Below, one piece after another: positions 27,700 to 37,593 of a stretch of 64,000 nt of DNA. The DNA comes from Paenibacillus sp. OVF10 (lineage in GTDB: Bacteria; Bacillota; Bacilli; Paenibacillales; Paenibacillaceae): NCBI GenBank assembly GCA_022836915.1, contig CP094668.1, positions 6,572,001-6,636,000 of the forward strand, written 5' to 3'. Under the pieces are notes generated by a model, which made no database searches, was not told the origin of the DNA, and worked only from the letters and a program-made list of their open reading frames with translations. The position numbers and the translations under genes were made by a program. Position 1 is the first letter of the stretch; each line of letters begins with the position of its first letter.

Positions 27700-29226
27700 A
27701 TGACACATACTAATGAAACCTTAGGAATTATTGATATCGGCTCGAACTCCATTCGTCTAGTTATATATGAACTGGATCAGGACGCAGCCTATCGCATCAT
27801 TCATGAAGACAAATACGCCGCTCGTCTGAGCAGCGTTGTTGAGTCCGATGGAACCATTCTGCGCCATTCTCTGGATAAAGCCATTACCATCTTGCGTCAA
27901 TTCAAAGCGACCTGTGAAGCGTATCAGACCAAACTGATTCGCGCAGCAGCTACCGCAGCTATTCGTAATGCAAACAATGTCCTGGAAATTATTGAATGGC
28001 TGGAGACAGAGACGGGACTTACCATTGAATGTGTATCGGGAGATCGGGAGGCCTATTATGGGTTCCTTGGTGTCACTCAATCCATTGAATTGGCAGACGG
28101 TTACGTCGTTGATATTGGAGGCGGCAGCACAGAGATCACAGTCTTTCGGGATCGGAAGAGGTTACATAGTATCTCCTCCCCATTGGTGCAGTGAATTCAC
28201 ATGCCCGTTATGGGGGTGAAGATCAGTGGACCGAGGCGAATGCAAATGCATTGTGCAACGAAATCATTGAGGCTCTCCGTGGACAGGATTGGATTCGTGA
28301 GCATCCCGGCCTGCCACTCATCGGACTTGGCGGCACAATGCGTACACTTGCCAAAGTGGAACAGAAGCGTACCCAGTATTCTTTGCCTGTCACCCATCAT
28401 TATGAGATCAGTGAGGAAGCGATGGAGAACATCGCTCGCTCCTTGCCTCATCTCACCTCGGCACAGCGCAAAAAGGTACCTGGGCTCGCCAAAGATCGCG
28501 CAGACATCATTGTGCCCGGCGTACTGATCCTTCGAACTGTATTTCAGTTAATACAGGGAGATCGTTATGTGGTTAGTGGTGCGGGTCTACGAGACGGGTT
28601 ATTGCGAGATTACATGGCTGGAGGTCAGCCGGTCGTTCCGGACGCGCTGAAGGACAGTATCCGCAACTTTATCCACTTTGGTCCGCCTATTCCAGAGAAA
28701 CGTCTGCAACGGATTCATCAGGATACGGTTACCCTGTATACTGCATTACAAGGTACCCCTCCTGATCAAGCAGATGCCCGAATCCTGTATGCATCCTCCA
28801 TGCTGCACATGGCAGGTAAACAGATTAACTATTTCCGTTATACACAGCACTCGGCCTATTGGATCATGAATGCAAGTATCTATGGACTTTCTCATCGGGA
28901 GACCATTCTAAGTGCCAGTGCAGCTGATTATCATCCCAAAAAGAACGCCCCAGCTGCTGAATAAGCACCGGGACATTCTGAAAAACTCGGATGAGCGGCA
29001 TGCTCATCGTATTGGCTCTCTGCTGCGCGTAGCGGAAGCCATCAATCGATCCGAAAGCATCGCTGCGATTGAAGCAACAAAAGAAAACGACTCGCTGCAG
29101 GTGCAATTCACCTGTACAGCTGAGCCGTTACTGGAACTTGATGGCCTGGAAGAGGCCATCAAGGATCTGAAGGAAGCCTGGGGAGTTACGTTAACGCACT
29201 CCATTCAGCAGGCTTCCAAGGGATAA
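27700..29226 (+). pseudogene. ppx: Exopolyphosphatase (Ppx/GppA family), two frameshifts
   Basis: Hydrolyses terminal phosphate from polyphosphate (or pppGpp). Actin-like ATPase fold: LGIIDIGSNSIRLVIYE at the N-terminus, VVDIGGGSTEITVF for the phosphate-2 loop, then LIGLGGTMRTLAKVE, and a C-terminal HD-like helical part (HAHRIGSLLRVAEAINRSE). ATG 27700 has AAGGAG 6 nt upstream. Broken at GG 28185-28186 (one G lost, LGAV) and at AAAAA 28938-28942 (one A gained); repair gives about 509 residues. Convergent with ppk, overlapping it by 41 bp, so synthesis and breakdown of polyphosphate are encoded tail to tail. Confidence 0.85.
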
Positions 29227-31267
29227 TACCCATGGCCTCCGTCTGACTTCTCAGCGGGGGCTTTTCATTTTTTACAAATACATAATTGCCACCAGGCATA
29301 AGCTCTCTGGCTTTGACATTATCCATAAGGGACAGATTAAGAATATCAACCAGCATCTTCTTCAGCTCTGGATCAAATACGGGACACATCAGTTCAATTC
29401 TTCGATTCAGGTTACGTGTCATCCAGTCTGCACTGGAGATGAATACGTCCGGGTTGCCGCTATTCTCAAAATAAAACAACCGTGAATGCTCCAGAAAACG
29501 ATCCACAATGCTAATGACCCGAATATTCTCACTCAGCCCCTCTACCCCCGGACGCAGGCAGCATACGCCTCGCACAATCAGGTCGATCTGCACGCCGGCT
29601 TGAGAAGCCTCGTACAACTCATCAATCATATCCTGATGGGATAAGGAGTTGATCTTGGCAATGATTCTGGAAGGTTTGCCTTTCAGCGCATGCTCCGTTT
29701 CTCGACGAATCAGGGCGAACAGTTCATCCTTCATACCATCCGGAGCTACGCGGAATGCCTGCAATGCCTTCGGACCGGAATATCCGGTAATCTCATTGAA
29801 CAACTCGGATGCATCTTCCCCAATAATCGGATTGGAGGTGAACAGTCCCACGTCCGTATACACTTTGGCTGTACTCTCATTATAGTTACCTGTTCCTACA
29901 TGAACATAACGTCTCAGCCCCTGCTGTTCCCTGCGTACGACAAGAATGATTTTGGCATGGGTCTTCAGTCCAACCAGTCCATAAACCACGTGACAACCGG
30001 CCTTCTCCAGCTTACGAGCCCAAGCTATGTTACGCTCTTCATCAAATCGGGCTTTCAGTTCCACCACCACCGTGACCTGCTTACCACTCTCAGCCGCAAG
30101 TGCAAGTGCCGGAATAAGGCGTGAGTCGCCATTAACCCGATATAATGTCATCTTGATGGCCAGGACTCTTGGATCTTCGGAAGCCTCCAATATAAAATCA
30201 GTGACTGGTTCAAACGATTCATACGGATGATGCACCAGTACATCGCGTTTGCGCAGCAGCTCAAAATGACTTTCTCTTGGCAGAAACTCGGGTGGATAGA
30301 CGGGCTTCACCGGACTGTATTTCAGATGTGAAAAACTTTCCAGACTGTCCACGAATCCCGCCAGAAAACTCAGATCAAGTGGTCCATCAATTTCATATAC
30401 CGGGTCCTGAATATCAAATTCATCCTGCAATTCCAATAAGGCATCCGGACGAAAATCCTTACAGACTTCCAGTCGTACAGGAGCCCCGCGGCGTCTGCGT
30501 CGCAATTCTTTTTCAATGGCCTCAAGCAGATCTTCCGCTTCTTCTTCATTAATGAACAGATCCGCATTGCGAGTCACTCGGAATTCCTGTGCAGCAAGTG
30601 AGACATATCCGCTAAAGAGCGTATGAATATGATGTTTGATGAGGTCTTCAATCAGAATAAATGTTTTCTTTTTACTATTCGCCCGAATGGGAGCTTGAAC
30701 TACTCGCGGCAGATTGGAAGGTACCTGAACAATAGCCATAAACGGCTCGCCCTCTTGCTCCCCTTCCTTCTGAAGCATCACGGACAGATAGACAGACTTG
30801 TTGTGTACCAGCGGGAACGGACGGCTCTGGTCAATCGCCATCGGTGTGAGTACCGGAAAAATAATTTCATGAAAGTATTGGTCCATTGCGCGCTGCTGTG
30901 TCACATTAAGATCTGTATATTCCTGAATGTTCACGCCTTTCTTGGCGAGTAGACGAATGAGTTCACGATACGTTTTATACTGTTCGGCGACCATGGTCCC
31001 GGTTCGTTTGATTAATCTGCGGTACAATCCCGAAGGCGTGTATCCTGTAAAATCTTTTTGCGTGAATCCGGCCTTGATCTTCTCTTTTGTCTCTGCCACC
31101 CTTACACTGACGAACTCGTCCAGATTACTAGCGACAATGCCGAGAAATCTCATGCGTTCCAGCAGAGGCGTTGTTGGATCCTGGGCCTCCTGAAGTACGC
31201 GTCGATTAAATTCAACCCAACTCAAATCACGATTAACGTAGTTGCCTGTTTTGACGTCTCTATGCAT
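29186..31267 (-). CDS. ppk1: Polyphosphate kinase 1
   Basis: Builds long-chain polyphosphate from ATP, peripheral membrane enzyme, 693 residues (family norm about 690). Seen: YVNRDLSWVEFNRRVLQEA (N domain), MRFLGIVASNLDEFVSVRVA, VTVVVELKARFDEERNI, LKTHAKI with the autophosphorylated His437, RRYVHVGTGNYNE with His456, and the PLD-like C-terminal half. Start at 31267 chosen because GGAGG is 6 nt upstream. A PhoP-type direct repeat lies at 31359-31386, pointing to induction under phosphate starvation. Paired with ppx. Confidence 0.95.
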   Translation of the reverse strand: MHRDVKTGNYVNRDLSWVEFNRRVLQEAQDPTTPLLERMRFLGIVASNLDEFVSVRVAETKEKIKAGFTQKDFTGYTPSGLYRRLIKRTGTMVAEQYKTYRELIRLLAKKGVNIQEYTDLNVTQQRAMDQYFHEIIFPVLTPMAIDQSRPFPLVHNKSVYLSVMLQKEGEQEGEPFMAIVQVPSNLPRVVQAPIRANSKKKTFILIEDLIKHHIHTLFSGYVSLAAQEFRVTRNADLFINEEEAEDLLEAIEKELRRRRRGAPVRLEVCKDFRPDALLELQDEFDIQDPVYEIDGPLDLSFLAGFVDSLESFSHLKYSPVKPVYPPEFLPRESHFELLRKRDVLVHHPYESFEPVTDFILEASEDPRVLAIKMTLYRVNGDSRLIPALALAAESGKQVTVVVELKARFDEERNIAWARKLEKAGCHVVYGLVGLKTHAKIILVVRREQQGLRRYVHVGTGNYNESTAKVYTDVGLFTSNPIIGEDASELFNEITGYSGPKALQAFRVAPDGMKDELFALIRRETEHALKGKPSRIIAKINSLSHQDMIDELYEASQAGVQIDLIVRGVCCLRPGVEGLSENIRVISIVDRFLEHSRLFYFENSGNPDVFISSADWMTRNLNRRIELMCPVFDPELKKMLVDILNLSLMDNVKARELMPGGNYVFVKNEKPPLRSQTEAMGIIPWKPAEWSALT

Positions 31268-31358
31268 GTATGGCCTCCGAATGTGTTGCATATCTATTCT
31301 TGGTTAGAAGTTCTCATATAATTGTACTATTCGTAATCAACATCAAGCGTCAGCGCAG

Positions 31359-31386
31359 TGTAAACGCTACGTAAAATTTATGTAAA
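31359..31386 (-). promoter_or_regulatory. PhoP box upstream of ppk
   Basis: Read on the minus strand: TTTACA-N5-TTTACG-N5-TTTACA, three direct repeats with 11-bp period, matching the Bacillus PhoP consensus TT(A/T/C)ACA with about 5-bp spacers. A possible -10 TACAAT lies at 31321-31326. Confidence 0.7.
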
Positions 31387-31515
31387 TGATACCTCATGGC
31401 CGCAACTTTTTCCATCCCTTTACAAAGGTCAATAGACAGAGTAAAGTGAAGTACAGTGTGATTTGGTCCGGTTGCTTGTTCTCATTCCAAATATATTTGA
31501 TTAAAGGAGTATATA

Positions 31516-31743
31516 ATGAAATCCAACAAACCTAGAACGTTACAAAAAAATATAGAGTTTTTCACGGCTGCACTATCCCAATGTATGGTAAGCGCATGGC
31601 AGGAAGACCCGGCTGGCGTCTACTGTGAAGTGGGTTGCGGCGTTGTGGAACGGATCAGTGAAGACAGTGTACGCATCCGAAACAATGACGGAACGAAGAG
31701 TCATTATGCACGAGATATCACGATGTTCCAGACTGAAAAATAA
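31516..31743 (+). CDS. Small hypothetical protein
   Basis: 75 residues from ATG 31516, with AAAGGAG 7 nt upstream. Contains VSAWQEDPAGVYCEVGCGVVERISEDSVRIRNNDG, which reads like a small beta-barrel (SH3-like) domain; the residues GVVERISEDSVRI fit such folds. No family recalled. Divergent from ppk and separated by 248 bp; could share phosphate control, but no box faces it. Confidence 0.6.
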   Translation: MKSNKPRTLQKNIEFFTAALSQCMVSAWQEDPAGVYCEVGCGVVERISEDSVRIRNNDGTKSHYARDITMFQTEK

Positions 31744-32090
31744 TTTTGCGTAAAAACGTAAAAAAGACTAGCTTTCCGAAACCAGGTGTTGTATACTCTT
31801 GCCACAAGGAAAGGAGGTGCGTCAACATTTCTAATCACATGTTGAACGTGTCCCTTACCCGATCCACTAGCTCAAATTAAAAGAGTCTGGTGGAGGCGCG
31901 GGATACGGATCAATGTTTCAAAAAGCGCCACGGGTAGAAAAGCCGTCTTCGGACGGCTTTTTGTTTTCTCATTTTCTGTAGAGAGGTTGAGAAAACACCC
32001 AAAATATTGGAAATGGACCCTTTAGTAGAGCAAACCAAGATGGCTATAATTAGGATGCAACTCAACCTAAATCCGAGGAGGCATCTTGTA
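31744..32090. other. Intergenic region with possible short transcript
   Basis: TATACT at about 31792 could be a -10. AAAGGAGGTGCG (from 31810) is a strong SD-like stretch without a canonical start after it. A terminator closes at 31937-31966. It may hold a small RNA or leader peptide; nothing recognised. Confidence 0.4.
31937..31966 (+). terminator. Rho-independent terminator
   Basis: AAAAGCCGTC-TTCG-GACGGCTTTTT hairpin with a stable UUCG-type loop, then TGTTTTC. Confidence 0.9.
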
Positions 32091-33140
32091 ATGTTCAAAA
32101 ATGTAAGGGGTTTCAAGACATCCATCATGTTGGCTTTTGTTTTGTTATTCACCTCCATCATGTTGCCCGCAGGTCAGCATGCCAGCGCAGCACCAAGTTT
32201 CGCCAAAGGAGCTGACATCAGTTGGGTTCCCGGAATGGAAGCCCAAGGTTACAAATGGAAAGATAAAAACGGGGTACAGCGTGACATCATTGATATTTTG
32301 AAAAACGACTATCAAATCAACTCCGTTCGCATTCGGGTCTTTGTTAATCCTTCGAATGATTATGGGAACGGTTACATGAATAAGGATCGTGCGGCTACAC
32401 TCGCACAACGTGCCAAGAATGCTGGCATGAGTGTAATGCTTACCCTGCACTACAGCGATTCCTGGGCAGACCCTGGTCAACAAACCAAACCTGCTGCCTG
32501 GAAAAACTATACGTTCCAACAGCTCATGGATGCGGTATGGAACCACACTCGTGAAGTTATGACAGCGATGCAAAGCAAAGGTGTTACCCCTGACTGGGTA
32601 CAGATCGGTAATGAAACAAGCAACGGCATGTTATGGGAAGATGGTAAAGCATCCACCAACATGAAAAACTATGCGTGGCTGGTGAATACAGGCCATAACG
32701 CAGTGAAATCCCTGAGCAGCGGTACCAAAACCATTGTGCATCTGGCAGGTGGGGATGATAACGCCCTCTATGTATGGAATATTGGTGGTCTGATTAATAA
32801 CGGAGCTAACTTTGACATGATCGCCATGTCCCTCTATCCTTCAGCTTCCGGCTGGAACACCGCTGTTACAAATACGGTAAACAACGCCAAGGATATGATC
32901 AACCGTTATGGTAAAGAGATCATCATCTCCGAAATTGGCATGGACAATAACCAGGCTGCAGCTGGTAAAAGTTTTGTTGCTGCGATGAAAAACCAAATTC
33001 GTAATCTGCCAAATGGCAAAGGTAAAGGTGTATTCTACTGGGAGCCTCAGGCTACACCAGGATACAACGGCGGCTACGGCAAAGGCGCATGGCAATCCAA
33101 TATGATGCCAACGGCTGTCATGGAAGGATTTATTGACTAG
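32091..33140 (+). CDS. Arabinogalactan endo-beta-1,4-galactanase (GH53)
   Basis: Secreted enzyme that cuts beta-1,4-galactan side chains of pectin. 349 residues: signal peptide 1-36 (TSIMLAFVLLFTSIMLPAG ... ASA), then a TIM barrel with FAKGADISWVPGMEAQGYKW, VRIRVFVNPSNDYGNGY, LTLHYSDSWADPGQQTKPAAW, acid/base Glu in WVQIGNETSNGM (about 178) and nucleophile Glu in IIISEIGMDN (about 284), the typical GH53 pair. ATG 32091 is preceded by GAGGAGG. No carbohydrate-binding module. No transporter or galactosidase lies beside it, so it is a stand-alone secreted enzyme. Confidence 0.93.
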   Translation: MFKNVRGFKTSIMLAFVLLFTSIMLPAGQHASAAPSFAKGADISWVPGMEAQGYKWKDKNGVQRDIIDILKNDYQINSVRIRVFVNPSNDYGNGYMNKDRAATLAQRAKNAGMSVMLTLHYSDSWADPGQQTKPAAWKNYTFQQLMDAVWNHTREVMTAMQSKGVTPDWVQIGNETSNGMLWEDGKASTNMKNYAWLVNTGHNAVKSLSSGTKTIVHLAGGDDNALYVWNIGGLINNGANFDMIAMSLYPSASGWNTAVTNTVNNAKDMINRYGKEIIISEIGMDNNQAAAGKSFVAAMKNQIRNLPNGKGKGVFYWEPQATPGYNGGYGKGAWQSNMMPTAVMEGFID

Positions 33141-33173
33141 AACACGGAGAGGTTAGAAGTTTGGATGGGAGCA

Positions 33174-33389
33174 GTGGTGGGCGTTCCGGTGGCGGATCGT
33201 TCTTATGATCGCTGTTATCCCCAGATTTTTATGAATTCCCCTGGTAAGGGGAAAATCCAGGGATAGCCTATGCTTCCGATGTAGCTTTCTTGCAGAAAGC
33301 TTTCAGGCGAACGCTCCGCTTCTTCAGAATCGATTCCGCCCCTCCACTATGTTGCTGCTCCTTGAGACACTTCTAAAACCGTGTGTAGT
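33174..33389. repeat. Dispersed intergenic repeat B, copy 2
   Basis: Begins GTGGTGGGCGTTCCGG, includes CGGATCGTTCTTATGATCG (a hairpin), GCTGTTATCCCCAGATTTT, and ends near GTTGCTGCTCCTTG ... ACTTCTAAAAC. About 40 bp longer than copy 3 because of an internal CTTTCTTGCAGAAAG segment. Confidence 0.85.
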
Positions 33390-33482
33390 CAAATGATTAG
33401 TAGTAAGGTAAAAGAAGGGCTTGAGGCGCTATTCCCGCTGGGAGTAGCGCCTTTTGGTGATGAAGTGCGTTGAGAGTGCAGC

Positions 33483-33660
33483 GTGGTGGGCGTTCCGGGG
33501 TCGGATCGTTCTTATGATCGCTGTTATCCCCAGATTTTATGAATTCCCCTGTTAAGGGAAAATCCGGGGATAAAGGCGTACGCTTCGCTTCTTCAGAATC
33601 GATTCCGCCCCCTTCACTACGTTGCTGCTCCTTGTGGAACTTCTAAAGCGTGTCGCGATC
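33483..33660. repeat. Dispersed intergenic repeat B, copy 3
   Basis: Direct repeat of 33174-33389, starting 309 bp later; same order of hairpins (GATCGTTCTTATGATC; CCCCAGATTTT ... AAAATCCGGGG). Between the two is a terminator-like GAGGCGCTATTCCCGC ... GTAGCGCC hairpin (33422-33451). Confidence 0.85.
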
Positions 33661-33780
33661 AATCGAGGAGGGTGTACCACTCGGGCTGGAGACTGATGTT
33701 CTTTTGGCTTACATATGAATATAATAAGTTTATTGAGATAACACATAGGATCAACTTTTTATAGGAGAGGAGGCATAAGG

Positions 33781-34236
33781 ATGAGTTTTTTAAAAGGGCT
33801 AGGTCAGTTAGCTGGGGAAGTAACCGGGAAAGTACTCGGCGGCAGCGTGAGGGTTGTTGGTGAGATCGCAGGAAGCCCCTTTATCAAAGAAATCGGAAAC
33901 GGCGTAGAGAAAGCAACGATTAATACAGGCAAAACCGTTGGACAACTGGCTAGTGGCACATATGATCTTGCCAGTGGTGCAATTCGAAAAGATGATACCG
34001 CCATAGACGCGGGACTTGCCGATATTGGAGGTGCTGTAACCAATACCGCAAAAGGTGTAGCGATATCAGCCAAGTATGTATATAACAGCGGTAAAGATGT
34101 TGTTGTGGGCATGCAAGAGGAAGATAAGGACAGAGTCAAGCTTGGTGCCAAGAATCTTTTAGCTGCTGCTGCGGTAACAACACTCGCTGTCGGTGTCATT
34201 GATGCAGTTGATGGGGCTGAAGGTGTAGATACGTAG
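33781..34236 (+). CDS. Gly/Ala-rich hypothetical protein
   Basis: 151 residues with GAGAGGAGG 10 nt upstream of ATG 33781. The sequence is a run of amphipathic, glycine-rich repeats (LAGEVTGKVLGGSVRVVGEI; VGQLASGTYDLASGAIRKDD; IGGAVTNTAKGVAISAKYV) with an alanine-rich C-terminal hydrophobic stretch LLAAAAVTTLAVGVIDAV. Resembles stress or phasin-like amphipathic proteins in composition, but no family recognised. It follows the repeat-B region. Confidence 0.65.
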   Translation: MSFLKGLGQLAGEVTGKVLGGSVRVVGEIAGSPFIKEIGNGVEKATINTGKTVGQLASGTYDLASGAIRKDDTAIDAGLADIGGAVTNTAKGVAISAKYVYNSGKDVVVGMQEEDKDRVKLGAKNLLAAAAVTTLAVGVIDAVDGAEGVDT

Positions 34237-34282
34237 GATTTGGTTTAGATCACCAATAACACAACAACTGAAGAAATACAGC

Positions 34283-34585
34283 CTAGCAGGGCAACAAAAA
34301 TATGGAGACAACTAAATGAGATTTTTCAAGTAAAATCCGTTGTCTCTTCTGAATAAAACACGAGTAGATGAACACCGTTATCACAACGGGCAGATATAAA
34401 TGAAGATCCGGACCATCCGTGCTCGGGAGCAATTTATTAATAAGCCCACCTATCGTCTCGTTGACGAGCATAACCCCGTATATAACACCAATTATCGCTG
34501 AAATAGAAAACTGAAATAGTGTCTGAACTACATCATTCTTTAAAAAGAACCAACCACGTTTACGGTACAGGTCATTGACCATCAT
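34283..34585 (-). CDS. Small membrane protein
   Basis: 100 residues with two hydrophobic segments (LFQFSISAIIGVIYGVMLV and LYLPVVITVFIYSCFI) and basic flanks. GAGGAGG lies about 12 nt before the two close ATGs (34585/34582). Convergent with the Gly/Ala-rich gene. No family recognised. Confidence 0.5.
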   Translation of the reverse strand: MMVNDLYRKRGWFFLKNDVVQTLFQFSISAIIGVIYGVMLVNETIGGLINKLLPSTDGPDLHLYLPVVITVFIYSCFIQKRQRILLEKSHLVVSIFLLPC

Positions 34586-34706
34586 ATATCTGTTGCCTCC
34601 TCATTTTCTTATTACTATTTTTGATTAGTACTCCTGTATTTTACCACAACGTTGATCAGCTGCCTTTTTAGTTTTGTTGGGCTATCTTATCTTTTCTTCA
34701 TAAACG

Positions 34707-34749
34707 TATAAATGCCCTGTCCACCTCATAGGCGGGCAGGGCATTTATA
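34707..34749. terminator. Terminator for rarD
   Basis: TATAAATGCCCTG / CAGGGCATTTATA perfect 13-bp arms; T-rich on both sides. Confidence 0.8.
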
Positions 34750-34768
34750 ACGATTAAGATACCTCTGT

Positions 34769-35646
34769 TCAGCTTACCTTAGCGAGTCTCGTAGCACGTA
34801 TCGATGCGGTAGCATATACGATAAGCGCTGTCCAGATGAGAGCGAAACCAACGAGCAGAACTGGCGAGACCGTTTCCTTGAACACAAACACACTCAGGAT
34901 CAGCATAATTGTCGGCCCAATATACTGTACAAAGCCGAGTGTGGACAACGACATTCGAGCAGCCGCCCGTGCAAAGAAGAGCAGCGGCAGCGCCGTCACC
35001 ACACCAGATAGAAGCAGTTCGAAGAACATGGGCGCAGGCAGCGTCCATGCCGTTGCTTTTCCTACAACAGCCAGATAGATCCAGTAGCCGAGTGCGACGG
35101 GCAGAACTACAGCTGTCTCCGAAAATAAACCCACTGAAGCGTCTTGCTTGATCTTCTTCTTCGCTAGACCGTACAAGCCAAATGACACGGCCAATGAGAT
35201 CGCAACCCATGGGAAACGTCCGTAGTCGATAGCGATGATAAGCACCGCGACACCAGCGATGGCAATCGCGAGCCATTGTCCACGGTTTGGCTTTTCATGA
35301 AGGAAGACAACCGCCAGCAACACATTCAGTAACGGGTTCAAATAATAGCCCAGACTTGTCTCAACAACATGACCATTGTTAACTGCCCAGATGAAGATAA
35401 GCCAATTAATAGCAATTAACAGCCCACTCGCGGTAAGGGACAGCAGGGTCGAACGACTGGTCAGAATGCGCTTCATGTCACTCCAACGACGTTGGACGGC
35501 AACGAAAATCCCCATAAAGACAAATGACCAGACAACCCGGTGCGATAAAATCTCGCCTGCCGGTACATTTTCGAACAACTTCCAATACAGCGGGAGAACC
35601 CCCACATGATATACGCAATGATCGCGTTGATTAATCCATTATTCAT
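34769..35646 (-). pseudogene. rarD: RarD/EamA-family transporter, frameshifted near the start
   Basis: Ten-helix drug/metabolite transporter superfamily permease. After the break the frame reads WGVLPLYWKLFENVPAGEILSHRVVWSF, the RarD signature, then NWLIFIWAVNNGHVVETSLGYYLNPL and FVQYIGPTIMLILSVFVFKE. The true N-terminus is ATG 35646 (MNNGLINAIIAYIMWG, GAGGGG upstream); CCCCC 35599-35603 (five, six needed) shifts the frame, so as read only an internal start at 35605 remains. About 292 residues when repaired. Substrate unknown (chloramphenicol or amino-acid export in relatives). Confidence 0.85.
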
Positions 35647-35798
35647 AACTATTTCCCCTCTTACTTACTCTAATGTCTCAACGGATTATACGCCTCGATC
35701 CTCGTTTAAGTAAAGGGGGTAATAGGTCATACAGGAACCCATGCCTAGTTCAAATGACTTTTTCTTTGAGCAAAAGCTTCACGTTTAGCGCAACCAAA

Positions 35799-36377
35799 TT
35801 ATACTTTGCGCTTTTTCTTCCTTACTCTCATGAAGAAGATAAAGATCGCCGCAAATACTACTACACCTACGATAAACAAATCAATATCTTGCTCAAACAT
35901 AAACCACATTTTGTGTTCTAAGTTTACTTGTTGTTTTGGTGGATATCCTTCCCCAAATAGCTCAGTTGCTTGGTTCAAATCATTCATTTCGATGGTCAAA
36001 CTGCACGGACTACTACTTAATTCGCCATCCACCTCGCTAAAGTATATTAAGTATTTGTTACCTTCCTTGAAATCAAATCCCCATGTGAAGTTAGTTGCGA
36101 TAATTAGTTGAGAGTCAACTTCAGTATTCCAACTCCTCTCAACCTCCACTAAAATATATCTAATTTTCTCTTTGGTTCCCGTAAACCCCTCTTGCTTCAA
36201 GTCGACCTTTACTTGCTTTATTTCACCATATACAGCTCCATCATATATTTCTAACTGTTCTTGGGGACCTCCCGATTCAGCACATGACAGAGCGTTAACA
36301 TCTTGTGCATTTGAGATAAAAAACACGCTAGAGATAAAAAATATTAACGTGAATATACGAAGCTTCAGTTTTTCCAC
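35799..36377 (-). CDS. Secreted/anchored TIMP-like (netrin-fold) protein
   Basis: 192 residues: signal peptide (LRIFTLIFFISSVFFISNA), mature start near SCAESGGPQEQLEIYDGAVYGEI, and a C-terminal membrane anchor LFIVGVVVFAAIFIFFMRVRKKKR with a basic stop-transfer tail. The Cys-containing start and the YGEIKQVKVDL ... KIRYILVEVERSW ... FEEGNKYLIYFSEVDG-type pattern resemble the OB-fold of TIMP/netrin-like domains in Bacilli. So it is probably an extracytoplasmic anchored domain; partner unknown. Confidence 0.65.
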   Translation of the reverse strand: MEKLKLRIFTLIFFISSVFFISNAQDVNALSCAESGGPQEQLEIYDGAVYGEIKQVKVDLKQEGFTGTKEKIRYILVEVERSWNTEVDSQLIIATNFTWGFDFKEGNKYLIYFSEVDGELSSSPCSLTIEMNDLNQATELFGEGYPPKQQVNLEHKMWFMFEQDIDLFIVGVVVFAAIFIFFMRVRKKKRKV

Positions 36378-36550
36378 CTTCTTCTCATAACGTTATTTCG
36401 TACATCTTTATTGACCTGTTTAACAGGAAAAATGTTGCATTTTCCCTTGCCGTTAGGTGAATGAACAAAGAAGCAACCAATCGGACACAATTGATTGCTC
36501 CATTTGTCTTTATTAAGTTATCATTCAAGACTAATCTAAAAGAAATAAAA

Positions 36551-37435
36551 CTAAGATATTTTTCTTACAGCAAACCATAGTTCAACAAAATTCAGTCCAT
36601 CTGTAACTCCAGTAATTTCAAATTCCATTCCGTCGACCTGTTCATATCCTGTAGTAGGAAGCCATTCAGAAAAGAATCGTCTATATAAGGTTTCAATGGT
36701 TTCATCGAATTTATCCCATGTAAAGGGATCAGATGAAAAGATCGCCCACGTGTGTGCTGGTATCGTTATACTTGTGTAACCATCGGGTTTACTTGTTTCA
36801 CCTTTAAATGCACACAACATGTATGGGAAAGTATCCTCCCCAGTTTTTTTGTAGCTACACACAGCATGCACTTTATGATAATTCGAATTCAAAGAGTTCG
36901 GTAGATCACCGGCATTTGTAGCAAGTCTTTCAACCTCGCCATTTTCGTGGCTTTGCTTCCATAATTCTGCTGGTGTCTCTACTCCGTTTAATTGAAACAC
37001 TTTCTCAATTCCAAATATTTCGAAAGATTCTTTTGTTTCGATACGATAGTTCATAGGCTCTTCCCCTTTAATTGAGATAAGGAAGGAAAGCCGAGGATAG
37101 GCTTTGAGAGCAGTCCCTTCTTCACGAGCCATCGCTGGATTAACACCATGCAATGATTGAAAAGCTCTTGCGAATGATACCGGTGACTCATACCCATACT
37201 TTATGGCAATATCAACAACTCTCCTATCACTATTCTGCAATTCAATTGCAGCGAGAGTAAGCCGTCTTCTTCGTATATATTCCGCAAGTGAAACATTGGT
37301 AATGAATGAGAACATTCTCTGAAACTGATGTGAAGAACAATAAGCACATTGAGCAATTTCCTTCAATTCGATCTCGCCGACTAAGTTCATTTCAATATAA
37401 TCCAATGCCCGATTCATCCTCATAAGCCAATCCAT
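36551..37435 (-). CDS. AraC-family regulator with GyrI-like effector domain
   Basis: Transcription activator of 294 residues. The N-terminus holds two AraC helix-turn-helix motifs (EIELKEIAQCAYCSSHQFQRMF; DRRVVDIAIKYGYESPVSFARAFQSLHGVNP), the C-terminal half a GyrI/effector-binding domain (MNYRIETKESFEIFGIEKVF ... TSITIPAHTWAIFSS). This is the Rob/TetD-like architecture, which binds hydrophobic ligands. Start 37435 has GAGGAGG 8 nt upstream; the TTG/GTG further up lacks one. No clear target gene adjacent. Confidence 0.9.
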   Translation of the reverse strand: MDWLMRMNRALDYIEMNLVGEIELKEIAQCAYCSSHQFQRMFSFITNVSLAEYIRRRRLTLAAIELQNSDRRVVDIAIKYGYESPVSFARAFQSLHGVNPAMAREEGTALKAYPRLSFLISIKGEEPMNYRIETKESFEIFGIEKVFQLNGVETPAELWKQSHENGEVERLATNAGDLPNSLNSNYHKVHAVCSYKKTGEDTFPYMLCAFKGETSKPDGYTSITIPAHTWAIFSSDPFTWDKFDETIETLYRRFFSEWLPTTGYEQVDGMEFEITGVTDGLNFVELWFAVRKIS

Positions 37436-37593
37436 CTCATCCCTCCTCTCAACCAAAGTATAGTTTCGTTAGGTTTTCATATCGCAACTATTTGTGGCAA
37501 TTAAGTTTCTCGTGTCGTCTGAAGATATTATGTTGTAAACATCCTGTCCGTTAGCTTTGACTTTTTTAAGTCCCGTATTTCTTTTTCCATTCT

